Shown piece by piece: positions 15,020 to 27,200 of a stretch of DNA of 64,000 nucleotides. Positions within the stretch are counted from its first letter, which is position 1. Every line of letters begins with the position of its first letter. Source of the DNA: Xiphias gladius. Taxonomy: Eukaryota > Chordata > Actinopteri > Istiophoriformes > Xiphiidae. The notes beneath the pieces are model-generated. The model saw only the letters and a list, made by a program, of their open reading frames with translations, searched no databases and had not been told where the DNA came from. The stretch covers positions 23,015,001 to 23,079,000 of the forward strand of contig NC_053422.1 of the NCBI RefSeq assembly GCF_016859285.1, read 5' to 3'. A program made the translations under genes and the position numbers.

Positions 15020-15800
15020 TCCATGTGTTCTGACTCGGACATATCGCTCTGGACCAATAGGAACTCTGAGCTGACTGATCTTTGCGTTGGTTCCTCATTG
15101 CCTCTCTTCCTCGTTGCTCTTGCCTTCCACAGGCTGAGGTTTCTAACTGTGTCGAGCTGCACTCAGGCTACCGGGAGACGCAGTGATCTTTACCACTTAT
15201 CTGGACTGTGTCAGAAAGCAATAGCGAGACTTTTTTTTTTTTTTTTTTTTTTTTCTCCCCCGTCACCTTTCTCCTCGCAGAATGACTACTGCAATAAAAG
15301 TACTGCCGGTGTTTGTAAGTTTAATCAGGTAGAAGAGGAATTCTCATTTAAAACCCCAGATATTTAGTCTATGTGAGAGAGATGGTATTTGGATTCGTGT
15401 GTGCTAGTTTTACTGTCGGTCACATCTTTGCCTGCACTTTGATTTTTGTTTCATTCAGCTTTCTTCGGTATACAGGTGGTTCCATTCACCACATCAACAT
15501 GTTACACAGAACTTGGATCAGTGTCACATCCAGTGAATTCAAATCAAGGGAACTTAATCGTTTACTTTGGCTTTTTTTTTCCTTCAACATGCATCATTCT
15601 TCTGTTTCCTGGTTTCTCCATGTTGAGGCGTTGTAACATACTGATTTATTTGAATGTGTACATACTGTATAAAGAGTTTTAATAGGATGATCTGTACATA
15701 ATGCAGAATAAACTGTTTGACTGCAATGACAGTGGCACAACACACGTTAGTTTGTATGTTCACAAACCGCTACCATAGAAGTGGAGTGTGTTGAAATAAA
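15020..15800 (+). other. syvn1: syvn1 3' UTR with T tract and polyadenylation signals
   Basis: Non-coding sequence after the syvn1 stop. It holds an uninterrupted run of 24 T at 15231-15254, and AATAAA hexamers at 15707-15712 and 15795-15800. Either hexamer could end the transcript; the pair suggests alternative sites. An earlier caataaaag near 15292 would give a much shorter UTR. Confidence 0.6.
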
Positions 15801-17581
15801 GCTCATAAAGTGTTGGCACTTTTCTGCAAGCTCTCTGTTACAGCATTTAAATGTTGCCATTGAATTAAAGATTGGGATAAATTCTTACTATCACGCACTA
15901 CATACAAATCTTCTTTTTAGGTTAGTTTTTGTTTTTTGTTTTTTTTAAAATATGGAATTCAGTTTGTTTTTTTTGCTTGTCAGTCAAAAACTGTTGCTGT
16001 GTCTTTTTTTTTTTGTGTCCCAAATCCATACATGACCAGAACTGTTAAGAAAAGCTCAGATCCAAAACAAGACAAGCCAGCAGCCTTGACCCTGTGCTTT
16101 GCAGTGTGGAAAAAAAAACTGCATTATTTTGAAAGGTATTTACATTATTCGAACATCCAAATTAATACACGATAGAGCAAAAAAGGGAAAACTGTGGTAC
16201 ACCTTAATTTTAAAGCGTCTGCACGTAAAGCAACAGACCAAAATGCACAATGTTCAGTGAAATGTAAACGCTTGGCTTACCCTCGATAAACCATGTTTTG
16301 TTGACTTTGAAAATTCAATTCTTGATCTTGGAAATAGCAGTTGTCAAAACAATCCCACCACAAGGTCCATTTAGTAGCCTTTCTGGAGTTTTTGATCATA
16401 TCACATGATCTTCCTCAGCAGATAGTTTGTTCAGTTGTCATGGAATTAAATCAGTGTATAAACATTATACTAAATCTCTGCCTTTAAGCTAGCATGAACA
16501 AGTCCTTTAAGTGCTCAGAAAAAATGAAATTTACACATTTCCATGACAAGTGGGCAACTTTATCTGCCAAGGAAGATCATGTAATATGATAAAAAGCCCA
16601 GGAACAGATACTAAATGGACCTTGTGGTGAGATTGTTTTGTCAACCAATGTTTTTACGATTTTCTGTGTGGAATGAAGTTAACAAAATCTCTGCAGAGAA
16701 CAAATCTGAATCACATTTTCAAATTATCATGTATTACTATATTAGATTAATTCATCAGATTAATGATCAGGCAAATTTTCTTTTTAAAATGGATCCCTCT
16801 CAAAGTTGAGTTGCTGTGTGAGGCTCCGATTAAAGGCAAGTGAAGGTCTCTGTGGGATTTTAGATTTAGCCTCTGGTTTCCGCTGATTTCACAACATCTT
16901 AGAAATAATTTTGCAAAGATATGATGCTGGACAGGCATAACTGTCACAGTAATGATCACGCCGGCTTCTATTGCTGTCAAAATAATGTTATTGTTGGTAA
17001 TGCAGTATTGTTTTATTTAACAGATCTGCAATTTCTGAATAATTTCCCAGGAGGTTTCCTGGATAGAAGTATGTGTTTTGCTACTACTTATACAGAAAAC
17101 AGACATTTCCTAGAAATTCAGTATTTAATTTTTACTGGAATATATAGTCTGCAGATAAGATGAGTTGCTTGTTTTGACACTTTTTTTTTGCTTGACCTTG
17201 TGTGTACCAACTGAATACTGTCTCTATCTTCTATATAGTTAGTACCAAATAACATTTTTTTCTAGGAAACCTCAAATGAAATAATTTGGAAACCACAGGC
17301 CCATAAAATAAAATGTACCCTGGAATACAGTGGAAAGAATAAATTGATTCAGAAAATTCTGTACTCAAGTAATGCAACAATAACATAAAAGCCAGATATA
17401 AAAGCAAGCACGATGTTCACCACTGTATTACTTATCTCAAAACTAGCTTAAGGTCAGTGTGTTGATTGGATGTACAGGCCTTAACGAGACACTGGCTGAT
17501 TGGAAGATTGAAAAACATTTGAAACTCTGAAACAAAAAAATAACAACTTAGAAAAAGGGGGAACAAGTTCATTTTTATGGA
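15801..17581. other. Tail-to-tail spacer between syvn1 and gpr137
   Basis: AT-rich non-coding sequence between the convergent syvn1 and gpr137 transcripts. Apart from the MITE at 16340-16645 I recognise nothing in it. Short open frames on both strands look random. Confidence 0.45.
16340..16645. mobile_element. MITE-like element with long terminal inverted repeats
   Basis: The left part (gttgtcaaaacaatcccacc onward) and the reverse complement of the right part (gttgacaaaacaatctcacc onward) match with few changes for about 110 bases. They share caaggtccatttagta, catgatcttcc and a block ending gttgtcatggaa. The middle is short and has no coding capacity. This architecture is that of a non-autonomous DNA transposon. 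No clear target duplication was identified. Confidence 0.8.
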
Positions 17582-18575
17582 TTTATTAGTTTGTTGTTTA
17601 CATAGTAAATGTCAGTCGTGGTGAAGTCAAAGCCACGGGTTAGTGACTTGCTATGAGGAAGCCTCATACTAGTCAAGACTAAGGAGAATAACATTTGATT
17701 ATCAGCTGCAATTAAAAGGTAGAAGCATAGTTATAAATTACATCACAATACAATTATACAGAAATGGGTTAAGAATCAACATTAATTCTGTCATTTTAAA
17801 AATGTGGACACTCTTTACAAATGTGATATACAAACCTAAAGAATAGCAGACACTGGCCATAAAGAGAACTTACAATGAGACCAAATAAGGAAACAAACAA
17901 ACATACACTAATACCTGCAGCAATGTATTAGAAAATAGAGATCCTGCTGAGCTGATTTGAAATTATGAATTAAAGGTTACAAAGGACATTAGTGGTCTTA
18001 AAGAAACATTACTTTGCTGCAAACACATGTATTTTAGTCTGTTTCTGATACACTGAAGAAACTGTGTAAGAGAAATTTACCTTCGTTAAAACAAAACTTT
18101 AATACAGTATCTTCAATGCCTACTACCAATGGTTATTCAATGCTGGGAACTACACTGCATTACATGTATTCATTTATTAAGGAAAGCTTATGAAGCTAAA
18201 TGTGCAATTTTTAGGAATTGTAAGAGCTAGTTTACCTTGTTTTTTTTAATCAACATTGGTGGATATAAACAAGCTAAACCTCAGCTTTACCTTTACAAAG
18301 AGCTCACTGAGCACAGTATTTGGCCATTCACATCTGGCAGGGCTTTCCCCACCGTGTTTGTTCCTTTTGAGCTAAGAAAAACGTTTAATTTATTGTCTTT
18401 TCAAAAACTACAAGGTGCATATTCACTGTTTGGTGATGATTTCCTGAGGTTTTCAGTGCAAAAACTGCTCATAGAGGGAGGTACAGTGTTGGTAGGCTGG
18501 TAGCTGTGTGTGTGTGTGTATGTATTTGGTCCTTGAGACAAATACCACAACCCTGATCCTGGTCAGGAGTCAGGG
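17582..18575 (-). other. gpr137: Probable gpr137 3' UTR
   Basis: Sequence downstream of the gpr137 stop, read on the minus strand. AATAAA signals on that strand are at 18173-18178 and 17582-17587 (written tttatt on the plus strand). A short tg-rich microsatellite sits at about 18507-18520. No coding signal was seen. Confidence 0.45.
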
Positions 18576-21500
18576 TCAGTTCTGGGGGGTGGAGTAGAAC
18601 GAGTGGTGCTGGTGGTTCTGGTCTGGAGGGTTGCTGGCAAACAGGAGAGGAGCGGTCTCTGCTCCATACCAGCTGAAACAGTGAGAGCAAAAGGTGACAG
18701 CTGAATCCACTGTGCAGTGTGTGAGGAGTCTTGTACGGTGAATTTCGGTCGGTCATTTTCATCTCAGAGCATAACAATGCATTGCAGCCAATCAGAAAGT
18801 AACCCTGAGCTAATTTTTCCGTGGAAAGAGATGCACCAATAAACGCTTGTATGCGGTCTGAACCTGTACTTAGACAAATTTACTTTGTTAATCTGTTTAA
18901 AACCGGAAAATAATATTTTTTATTTTAAAATCTGCACGACTTGTCCTGCAGGTCAATATACCAAGTACTTTCCCCATTAATTAATTACTCATTTGGTCTG
19001 AAATGAAATGTCCAAAAATGGTTTCCACAAGCTCGAGGTGACGTCTTCAAATGTGTTGCTTTGTCCATCTAACAAAACCAAAGCGAGACCCAAAGGTTTT
19101 GATTTTAGAAACATATAGAATTAGAGCTGAAACGACTAGATGATCAGTCGATGGACAGAAAAATAATCTGCAACAGTTTTGATACTTTTTACAGTCTTTT
19201 TTTAAAGCAAAAATGCCAAAAAATAGTTCACTGGATTCAGTGTTTTTGAATGTGAATATTCATTCATATACCAGACTACACGTCTAACACGGTTTTAATG
19301 ATCGTACCCTGACTGTGGATCTGAACTGCATGTCCACGGAAGAAGCGCATCCTCGTCACTGCCTTGAGGGTCATCAAAGAAATATGGACGAGGTAGGACC
19401 CTGTTGTTAATGGCCATGCTGCTGGTCTGTGAGGAACGGAAACAACACGGGTTGAAATTACTTCTGCTGTTTCAACAACACACATCCTGCGTCATGTTTC
19501 ATTCTCAAGTGTCTACATGTAGACGATATTAAGTCCACTGCCTGACAGACGCACTAACTACCTCCTGAGTGGGCTGGCGAACCCTGAAGATGAGGATGAG
19601 CAGACTGCTTGGGAGCAGTTCCCATATGAAGAGGATGGCACCGAAGACCAGGTAGCCGCTGTCGCCCATTTCATTACGTAAGTCAGCCTACAAACAAACA
19701 AACACACATAGTGTTATCTAGTAGTGTACTGGCATTTTTCCTAGCCCTGGCCATTAGCCTTATCACAATCAACCATCAGGACCTGCATGTTCGGAGATAT
19801 GAAAACACTGACAACCATTACTGCCGACAAGACCCAGACTGAACAGTGCGTTGCACCGGCTGAAGGGTGCATGGACCCAAACATTAGACGATTACCTGGT
19901 CGGAGACGTTGTACCAGTCAAAGTTGAACGACTCCACCTGGTGGTTCTGGGACAGAAAGAGGACTGTCAGGTTGTAGCAGGCTCGACTGGCAAACAGCAA
20001 GATCACTGCTGCCGCCAGTGCTGCTGTGCGGCACATGGTGGTCCCCTGGTCAGGTAGAAAAGGCACTGTTAGCCTGGAGTTCCATCACAATTACAGAGAA
20101 GAAGTGGTTTATGTTTAAAGGGGGTGCTCTGACGTTCACGGACTCACAAGAGTTGCATTAGTAAAAGAACGGTCAAAATAGATGCAGCAGATGCTGAAAT
20201 TTTATTAATTTTAGTCCCTAGTATAGGTAAAAAGGAAAAAAAATGCTGGATTTCCCATAGTGCGACTCATTATTGCCTTTCATTAGACCCTCCCTTCCTG
20301 GTGAACACCCATATCTTTCAAACTACACACTTCCAGATTTTACTCAGTTCTGGTATAAATGTGCAGTCTCCAAGCCCAAGCCCAGTTTTTCCCAGCCTAA
20401 TCATGAGGAGTAAACTAATCTTGAAGTGTAAAAATAGGTGGAGTTGCCCTTTAACTTAAGTTTCTTGCTGCAGAATTTGACACTCTGGGGGCTGAACCTG
20501 AGCGCACCTTGCTGATCAGGTAGGGGCTGGTGGAGTGCGAGTGTCTGGTCAGGAGCAAAAGCAGAGTAGCCAGTAACACCGCATCCAGGATGAAGAGCGA
20601 GTCATTGACTATGACTCGAACCAGGACCAGGTTCCACGTCCGCTCCCCTGACCCACCACGGCCTCGGTCCCCGAGAGCAGCGCAAACCACGTTGACACAG
20701 AGGAAGGCAGCGTTCAATGCGCCATACACGTACCGTGCCAGCCACCTGAGGAAGACACGGAAGCCAGCGCGACAAATGAATTTGCAGTCATCAGGTGTTT
20801 CGGAGGCTAAATCAAGATAATCAGGGGTCAAAACAAAAGCTTGTCACAGTATTACTCTCAATGCAAGAGGGGATCTTTCTGAAATTTTTACTGTAGCGTG
20901 TAACTTACAGTCTTCTGCCCCCTGCTGAGCTGTAAGTCTCTCTCACTTTGAGCAACACCTGCAGTACAAGAGACAAACACACAACATAGTAATCAGAAAC
21001 CTAAGAAACTAGAACATGCGCTCAATAGAGCGCAGACCTCTGCCAAGGCCAGTGTCACACAACATACACCAGACTTCAGAGAAAAAAATTCAAATTCATA
21101 GTAAACCATCTGGATCTGCCCCAAAATGTAACGGGTTCTTCCCTGGTCCCTGCCCCATCCCTCCACCATGTTTGGTGCAAACCAGTTCAATACTTTTTGC
21201 TTAATCCTGCTGATAAATAAACAAACCAACAAACAGACACAGATGATGAGGAAAAAAACAAATGTAACTAAAATCTAAGAAATACTACATTTGCATGTTA
21301 CTTTCGGTCCCTCCAAAGCAACTACTCACTGCACAAGGTTTCATTTCAATAGCTGTTTGGCAGACAGCTACTGAAAGGAATTCCCCCGCTCAAAGATTAT
21401 GGAAAGGAGGCCTTGAGTATTGACTTATTCAGTAATGCCATGAAGTCTTTTTATCAATTCAGTTCCATAAGACCAGTTCTTCTTACAATCCCTCTGTCAA

Positions 21501-21934
21501 ATTCCATCAGTAGATTCAAAGAGTAACCCCAGCTCCATTCTCCCCAGCCTCACCTGAGTAAAATACAGGTTAATAAGGTTGAGCGTGAAGAACTGCAGAC
21601 AAACAGGGAAGCAGTACAGCAGCCAGTAGACTGCAACAGGTAGGTGGTTGGCCTCCAGAGCATTAAGGAAGTAAAAGGAGAACAAGGTGGTGCGGAGGGC
21701 GGCCCAGAGCAGGCAGAGGAACAGAAAAACACTCTGGTAGCTCCATCGTTTGTGTTTGTAGACGTAGAGAAGCCAGAGCTGGATGTACACCACCAGGAAG
21801 AGTCCGGCGTACAGAGTGGTGTAGAGGATGGTGAAGCCAAGCTGGACCGACGGAGCAACGGCCGGACGAAGGGGAACCGGGGGAGGCAGAGTGGAGGAGT
21901 TGGGAGGAGGGGCAGCTGTGACTGGAGCTTCCAT
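18576..21934 (-). CDS. gpr137: Integral membrane protein GPR137, complete
   Basis: Coding exons in transcript order: 21934-21554, 20958-20909, 20745-20508, 20045-19896, 19687-19562, 19426-19308, 18672-18576. Phases agree and give 386 aa (human 417). GPR137 family proteins are seven-helix membrane proteins, found largely on lysosomes, where they have been linked to mTORC1 control; they are GPCR-like but orphan. Matching blocks: [16 protein letters not shown] and [13 protein letters not shown] (first helices), [63 protein letters not shown], and the C-terminal [11 protein letters not shown]...[10 protein letters not shown], which mirrors the human PLLF...HHHSLYSTPQT ending. The N terminus is Pro-rich and carries one NSS sequon. 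It is one paralogue of GPR137/137B/137C; the C terminus favours GPR137. Confidence 0.95.
18985..19235. repeat. Interspersed fish repeat, copy 1 of 3
   Basis: Sequence containing gacgtcttcaaatgtgttg, tttgtccatc and a block reading atgatcagtcgatggacagaaaaataatc...gcaaaaatgcc. Related, diverged blocks lie at 23275-23430 and 62715-62860. It lies between the last two coding exons of gpr137. The family resembles an abundant repeat of percomorph genomes; I cannot name its class. Confidence 0.55.
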
Positions 21935-22022
21935 TGGGGTTACTGTCAGAACTAACCGTCCATCGTGACAGAGAAACTGCCTGACCTTCTCCTCTCAGCC
22001 TCAAGGGGTTTACATGGGAGAC
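21935..22022 (-). other. gpr137: gpr137 5' UTR, part of the first coding exon
   Basis: On the minus strand a 3' splice site (cgctttcag|gtctcc) opens this exon at 22022, and the ATG follows at 21934. An upstream non-coding exon is therefore expected; the best candidate ends at a donor (aataag|gtttgt) at 23857. Confidence 0.55.
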
Positions 22023-23039
22023 CTGAAAGCGAAAACAAAAACAAAATCACAAGAGATAAGCAGGTGTTGACTAGAAGACACTGAGCTCAATGTACTGTAT
22101 TAAACTTTATTATTATGTGTTATATGAGTATTGTGATATAAATAACACAAAACTGATAAAGCTTTGATCAAAGTACTAGACAAAAATTCCCTGTGCATGT
22201 CAGTAATCACTGCAAACACTGTCAAATCACAAATGATGAATTATAGATCAATATCAGAAGAGTAGGTAAATATATTATTATATCTGATTTTGCAATTACC
22301 AGACGGCCTTCCTACAATATTGATTTACAATATATTTCAGGTGCATTTTTTAGTATTTCAGAATGAAATTTTCCCTTTACTTCTCAATACTTCATAGGCT
22401 CCACCCTGTCTGTCATTCACCCCTGCATTTTTATTTTGAAACCTGGAACAAAAACTCATCGCTGTCACTTATACATGCTAACTCGATGGACTTCACTGAA
22501 ATTATAGAGACAGGTTTGTATGTACCTTTGAATCTTTAAAGTAATTTTTGCTCAAATTTCCTGTTTACCTTCATAAAACGCTTTCTCATGTTTCTACGTA
22601 CTGAGCTCCCAGGGCCCGGAAAAATTTGTCTAGAAATGCAGACTTTGCGTCAGGCGTTGAAGCATCACATTCAAAAAATGTTTTATGTTCCATTGTTTTA
22701 AAGCAAACCAATGCAAAAATTTGCCATTTTTTAGGCAACTAGTTTTGGTATCTCCTTCAAATTCATTTTGATTGTTTGTGGTCATGTGAAGGACAGGACA
22801 TGCACCGCATGCAGCTGGGTCCTGGGCTCTAACACTCCACGATAACGTAAGAGGAGCTTTCAAATCAGGACATTGCCAACGATATCACCTAAAGACACCA
22901 GTTATCATGTTAGTAAGCTTTGATCAGTGCCAGCTGAGCTGTCGGTGGTGTTTCAGAGCTGCTTGCATGCCTTTGTTGATAGTGAGCTTGCTAGTTTCAA
23001 ACCAGAACTCCTTAGTGCTGCTTTAAAGGGTCAAGTTTT

Positions 23040-23240
23040 ATCTCTCCCATGTCTCTCAAGTCCTGTTTTGTTGTGCTGTATATGAGTGCTGCAAACTAAT
23101 GATGTGTGTTCTAATGTAACTACTGTATGCGATTCCTATCTTATGCAGGCATTTGGACCAGGTCTCTCTTGTAAAACAGATAATGTATCTCAATAGACTT
23201 CCTGGTTAAATAAAGGTTAAATTAATAAAAAAAAAACATT
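23040..23240 (+). repeat. Interspersed repeat with LINE/SINE-like 3' tail
   Basis: The sequence ends ...cctggttaaataaaggttaaattaataaaaaaaaa, a tail type typical of retrotransposed repeats in fish genomes, preceded by a conserved-looking body (catttggaccaggtctctct). The left boundary is a guess. No open reading frame is present, so this is at most a 3' fragment. Confidence 0.5.
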
Positions 23241-23274
23241 TAAGAGAAATCAGTCTTTGAAAATTGTTTACCAA

Positions 23275-23430
23275 AGCTGCCCTGATTAGACAGTTTATCA
23301 ATTATTGACAAAATTCATCTGTATCTGTTTTGATAATTAAATCATTGTTTCAGTCTTTTTTTTTTTTTCAAGCAAAAAAGCGAATTATTCTCTGATTCCG
23401 GCTTCTCAACTTTAAGGATTTGCTGTCATG
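23275..23430. repeat. Interspersed fish repeat, copy 2 of 3
   Basis: Contains atcaattattgacaaaattc, gataattaaatcattg, a T run, then aagcaaaaaagcgaattattctc and ccggcttctcaac. It parallels 62715-62860 and part of 18985-19235 in block order, with many substitutions. Confidence 0.5.
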
Positions 23431-23856
23431 GCTGGATAGTGAAGGCAAGTCGAAGTGAAACCTTCATTTACAAGTGCATTGCTTGAGTATTTGAGAACTC
23501 ACATTCTGAGAGAAATCTGACTCGTTTGCTTACCATTAGTGACACTGCAACTACAATTTAACGGTATGACTTACAAAAAAATAAATGAATAAATGATGTG
23601 GTAGATTTGTCGCTGTTATAATATTTTACGGGCGTTTATGTCCACTGGGTATATTTGTGACCCAGCCACCTAATCGTCTTTACTTTGGTCTTTGGAACAT
23701 AAACACTCGGTCGTGTTCCGCTTAAACGGCTAACTCAACGAACCGAAACTAACTTTGCTGACTAACGTAAATGTAAAGTGTTTCGAGCTGCCACCGATTT
23801 ACGCGTTGCCTGCTCACGAAAACCATGTCAGTAATCATTAAACGACAATAACAAAC

Positions 23857-24246
23857 CTTATTTTAAGTGGACATGAAGCTCCCGGTTACACAGCAGATGA
23901 CGGTTATCCCCTTGTTTCCGTGTGTGACTGCGCAGCGTCTGATAGGCGGAGCCACTGTTTTGATTCTAACCGCCAATCAGCGACGACAGGAAATCGCGGT
24001 TTCTTCAATTTGTTGTTTTGTTGTGTTGAGAAGGACTGCGCGTGAAAATCACATATAAAGGTCGGGTTATTTATAGGGCACCGAGAAAAGGTGTTTTGAT
24101 AACTAGCAGCTGCTGCCGGTTTCTGCCTCGGCTTTAGCCGTTTGCTACAGTGGACTCTCATCGGGCAAACGGACCGCTCTATTAGCACCGTTCGGCCCGT
24201 TAATATCTCGTGTCACGAAGGTGGTGCGTTATTAAAGTGGTCCAAG
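23857..24246. promoter_or_regulatory. Bidirectional promoter region of gpr137 and the PLD3-like gene
   Basis: The predicted gpr137 5' exon (minus strand) and the PLD3-like start codon (plus strand) face away from each other across under 400 bases. The stretch is less AT-rich than its surroundings. It has a GC-box-like gataggcggagc near 23941, a CCAAT box in cgccaatcagcg near 23971 and a TATA-like catataaagg near 24051. Motifs are direct observations; shared promoter use is inferred from the geometry. Confidence 0.55.
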
Positions 24247-27200
24247 ATGCCCATGGTACTACGATCCAGAAAATCCATGCACCCAAGTCAGGCGACTGAG
24301 GTAGAGTTGACGGACCCAACGCCGGTCACACGGAGAAGGTCGACCCGCCTGCACTGGAGAACTACGTACAAGGTGGGTATTTTATTACTCAGCTTTTCCG
24401 CCTCCTCTTCCTCCACTGCAGAAAACTTCACAGTCGGCCACGTAGCTGGCTCGCTAACGTAAACGGCAGCGACGTTAGCTGGCTAACCCGAGGAAAATAC
24501 TCAGGGAAGGATTATATAGACACCAGCCTGCTTTAACCTGCCGCATATTTACTGCTATTACCACGTTCACTTTTTTAAATATTTGCTCTGCTGGTTAGCG
24601 TAACTATTAGGAGCAAAACAAATAACGTCGTGAGACTGAACCCCTGTGCCTAGCCAAAACTTGTTACCTAGCAAGTTACTGCATTATGGTAAGTTTGTTT
24701 TCACAATGACGGTGTTACTCTGTGAAGAAGGTGATAAAACGTCTGCCTTTTATAGTCCTTTTTGTTTTTCTTTTGCCATAGCCCTGGTTTAGATAAAGGC
24801 ACTAGCGATACGTACTGCACGCCCTTAAGTCTCACATGGACGCATAACTAGCGCTTTATTACGACGCTGCATGCCCCTCATTAACTGTGAGTATAACCGA
24901 TGTGGTCCTGTCAGGAGTCAGATGAGTCAGACCATGAGCCTGTCCAGAGCCAAGTGATGGAGAGACACCAGAGTCCCCCGGCTGAGCTGGAGGAGGAAGC
25001 TGTTGAGGAGGCAGATCTAACGGTAAGCTATACGGTAATTCGCCTTACAGACACCCAAACAAACACACCTCTTGCTGTGGCATGTTATTTTTGTATTTCA
25101 GGAAAAAACAGAGCCTAACTAGGATGCATGGGTGTGGCGAGCTCTTATTTATACTGCCCTGTGGTGAGAGAAATAATGCTGTGTATGAGTGCAGCATGTA
25201 ATCACCAGGAAATATTGACAGGCTAGTCCGGAAGTGTCTTAATCTCCTTTACTCTGCTTGTAGAGAAGTACAAGTCATTTATACATTAAGCCTACGAATA
25301 TTTAAGCAGGGGTTGTCCAACAGTACTGGAGTTTTGAGGCCAATGTCAAAATCAATATTTGTGTGTTTATATATTGGCTAATATTTGTTTTTATCATTAT
25401 CACATGTTAATGTGGAGAACTCCTTAAATTTGATTGTTTTGCACAATATTAAACAGTTGGACAACAAACTTCAAAATCATCATCAAAAAGGATAGTAACA
25501 ATAAAGACAATAGCAATTTTTCAGCAGCAGACCTACATTTATTTTTCATTAATGTTAAAGAATAAGTATAAAACATATAGGGAGTTTTTTTTTTAGGCAC
25601 TAAAAGTTAAGTGAGAATGCTTTCAAAAATAATGCAATGAATAGTTTTGAATTATCACTTAACTTCATACAAAGTGCAGTAAACAGAAAAAAAACTAAAA
25701 TAAATCACTATTTGGTGTGACCACCCTTTGCCTTTAAAACATCACCAGTTCTCCTGGGAACACCTGCACACAGCTTTTCAAGGTACTTGGCAGGAAGGTT
25801 GTTCCAAGCATCTTGGAGAACTTGCATCAGTTTTTCTGTGGATTTGGGCTGTCTCAGTATCTTGTGTCTCTTCATGTGATCCCAGACTGACTCTGTTGTT
25901 GAGATCATTGCTGTGTGGGGGCCAGACCATCTGTGGCAGGACTCCTGGTTCTTCTCGTTGCTGAAGATACTTTTTATGACTGTGGCAGAATGTTCAGGGT
26001 TGTTGTCATGCTGCAGTTGAATTTTTGACCAATCAGATGACTCCCTGATGATACTGTGTGATGGATAAGAATCCAAACATCTAAAAATGTCTAAAACTTT
26101 TGCACAGTACTGTATATCTGTCTTATATTTAAAGATAATGGACATGAAATGAGGGTCATATATACATAACAATGCAGCCTATAACATATTTCATAATATA
26201 TTGGAATTCCTTTTTGCATGTGTTGTTACAGATGCATCTGTGACTATATCAGCCTGTTACTAAGTTAGTCAGTCTTTATGTTTATACAGTGCATTAAGAA
26301 AATATATCAGTGTATACTCATAATGACAAAGCGAAAACAGAATTTTACAAATGTATTAAAAAGGAAAAACTTGAATATCCCATTGACATAAGTATTCAGA
26401 CCCTTTGGTATGACAGTGCCTCCCATTTCTCTTGATCATTTTTGAGATGTTTCTACAACTTGATTGGAGTCTACCTGTGATAAATTCGATTGATTGGACA
26501 TGATTTGGAAAGACACACACCTGTCTATATAAAAGGTCTCACTGCTGACAATATATATCAGAGCAAAAACCAGGCAATGAGGTGAAGGAACTGCCTGTAG
26601 AGCTCAGAGACAGAATTGTGTCGAGGCACAGATCTGGGGAAGGCTACAAAAAAATTCTGCTGCACTGAAGGTTCACAAGAGCAGAGTGGCCTCCATAATT
26701 CTTCAATGGAAGGCGTCTGGAACAACCAGCACTCTTCCTAGAACTGGCTACCTGGCCAAACTGAGCAATCAGGGAGAGAAGCCTTGGTAAATGAGGTCAC
26801 CAACAACCTGATGGTCACTCTGACTGAGCTCCAAAGATCCTGCGAGGAGACAAGAGAAACATCCAGAAGGGCAACCATCACTGCAGCACTCCACCGATCT
26901 GGCCTTTATGGTAGAATGGCCAGATGGAAGCCTCTCCTCAGTGAGAGGGACAAGAAACCCGCTTGGAGTTTGTTAAAAAAGCACCGAAAGGACTCTCAGA
27001 CTTTGAAAACAAGATTCTCTGGTCTGATGAAACCAAGATTGAACTGTTTGGCCTTCATTCTAAGCGTCATATCTGGAGGAAACCAAAACCAGTCACCGCT
27101 CATCACCTGCCCACTACCATCCCAATGGTGAAGCAAGGTGGTAGCAGCATCGATGCTGTGGGGGTGTTTTTCAGCGGCAGAGACAGAGAGACTGAATTTG

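Larger units (their letters stand above)
22023..23856 (-). other. Predicted 5' UTR intron of gpr137
   Basis: About 1.8 kb without coding signals. It holds two interspersed repeats, annotated separately at 23040-23240 and 23275-23430. Confidence 0.4.

Noticed and set aside
20530-20820. Plus-strand open frame opposite gpr137 exon 3
   Set aside because: It is the antisense shadow of a verified exon of gpr137.
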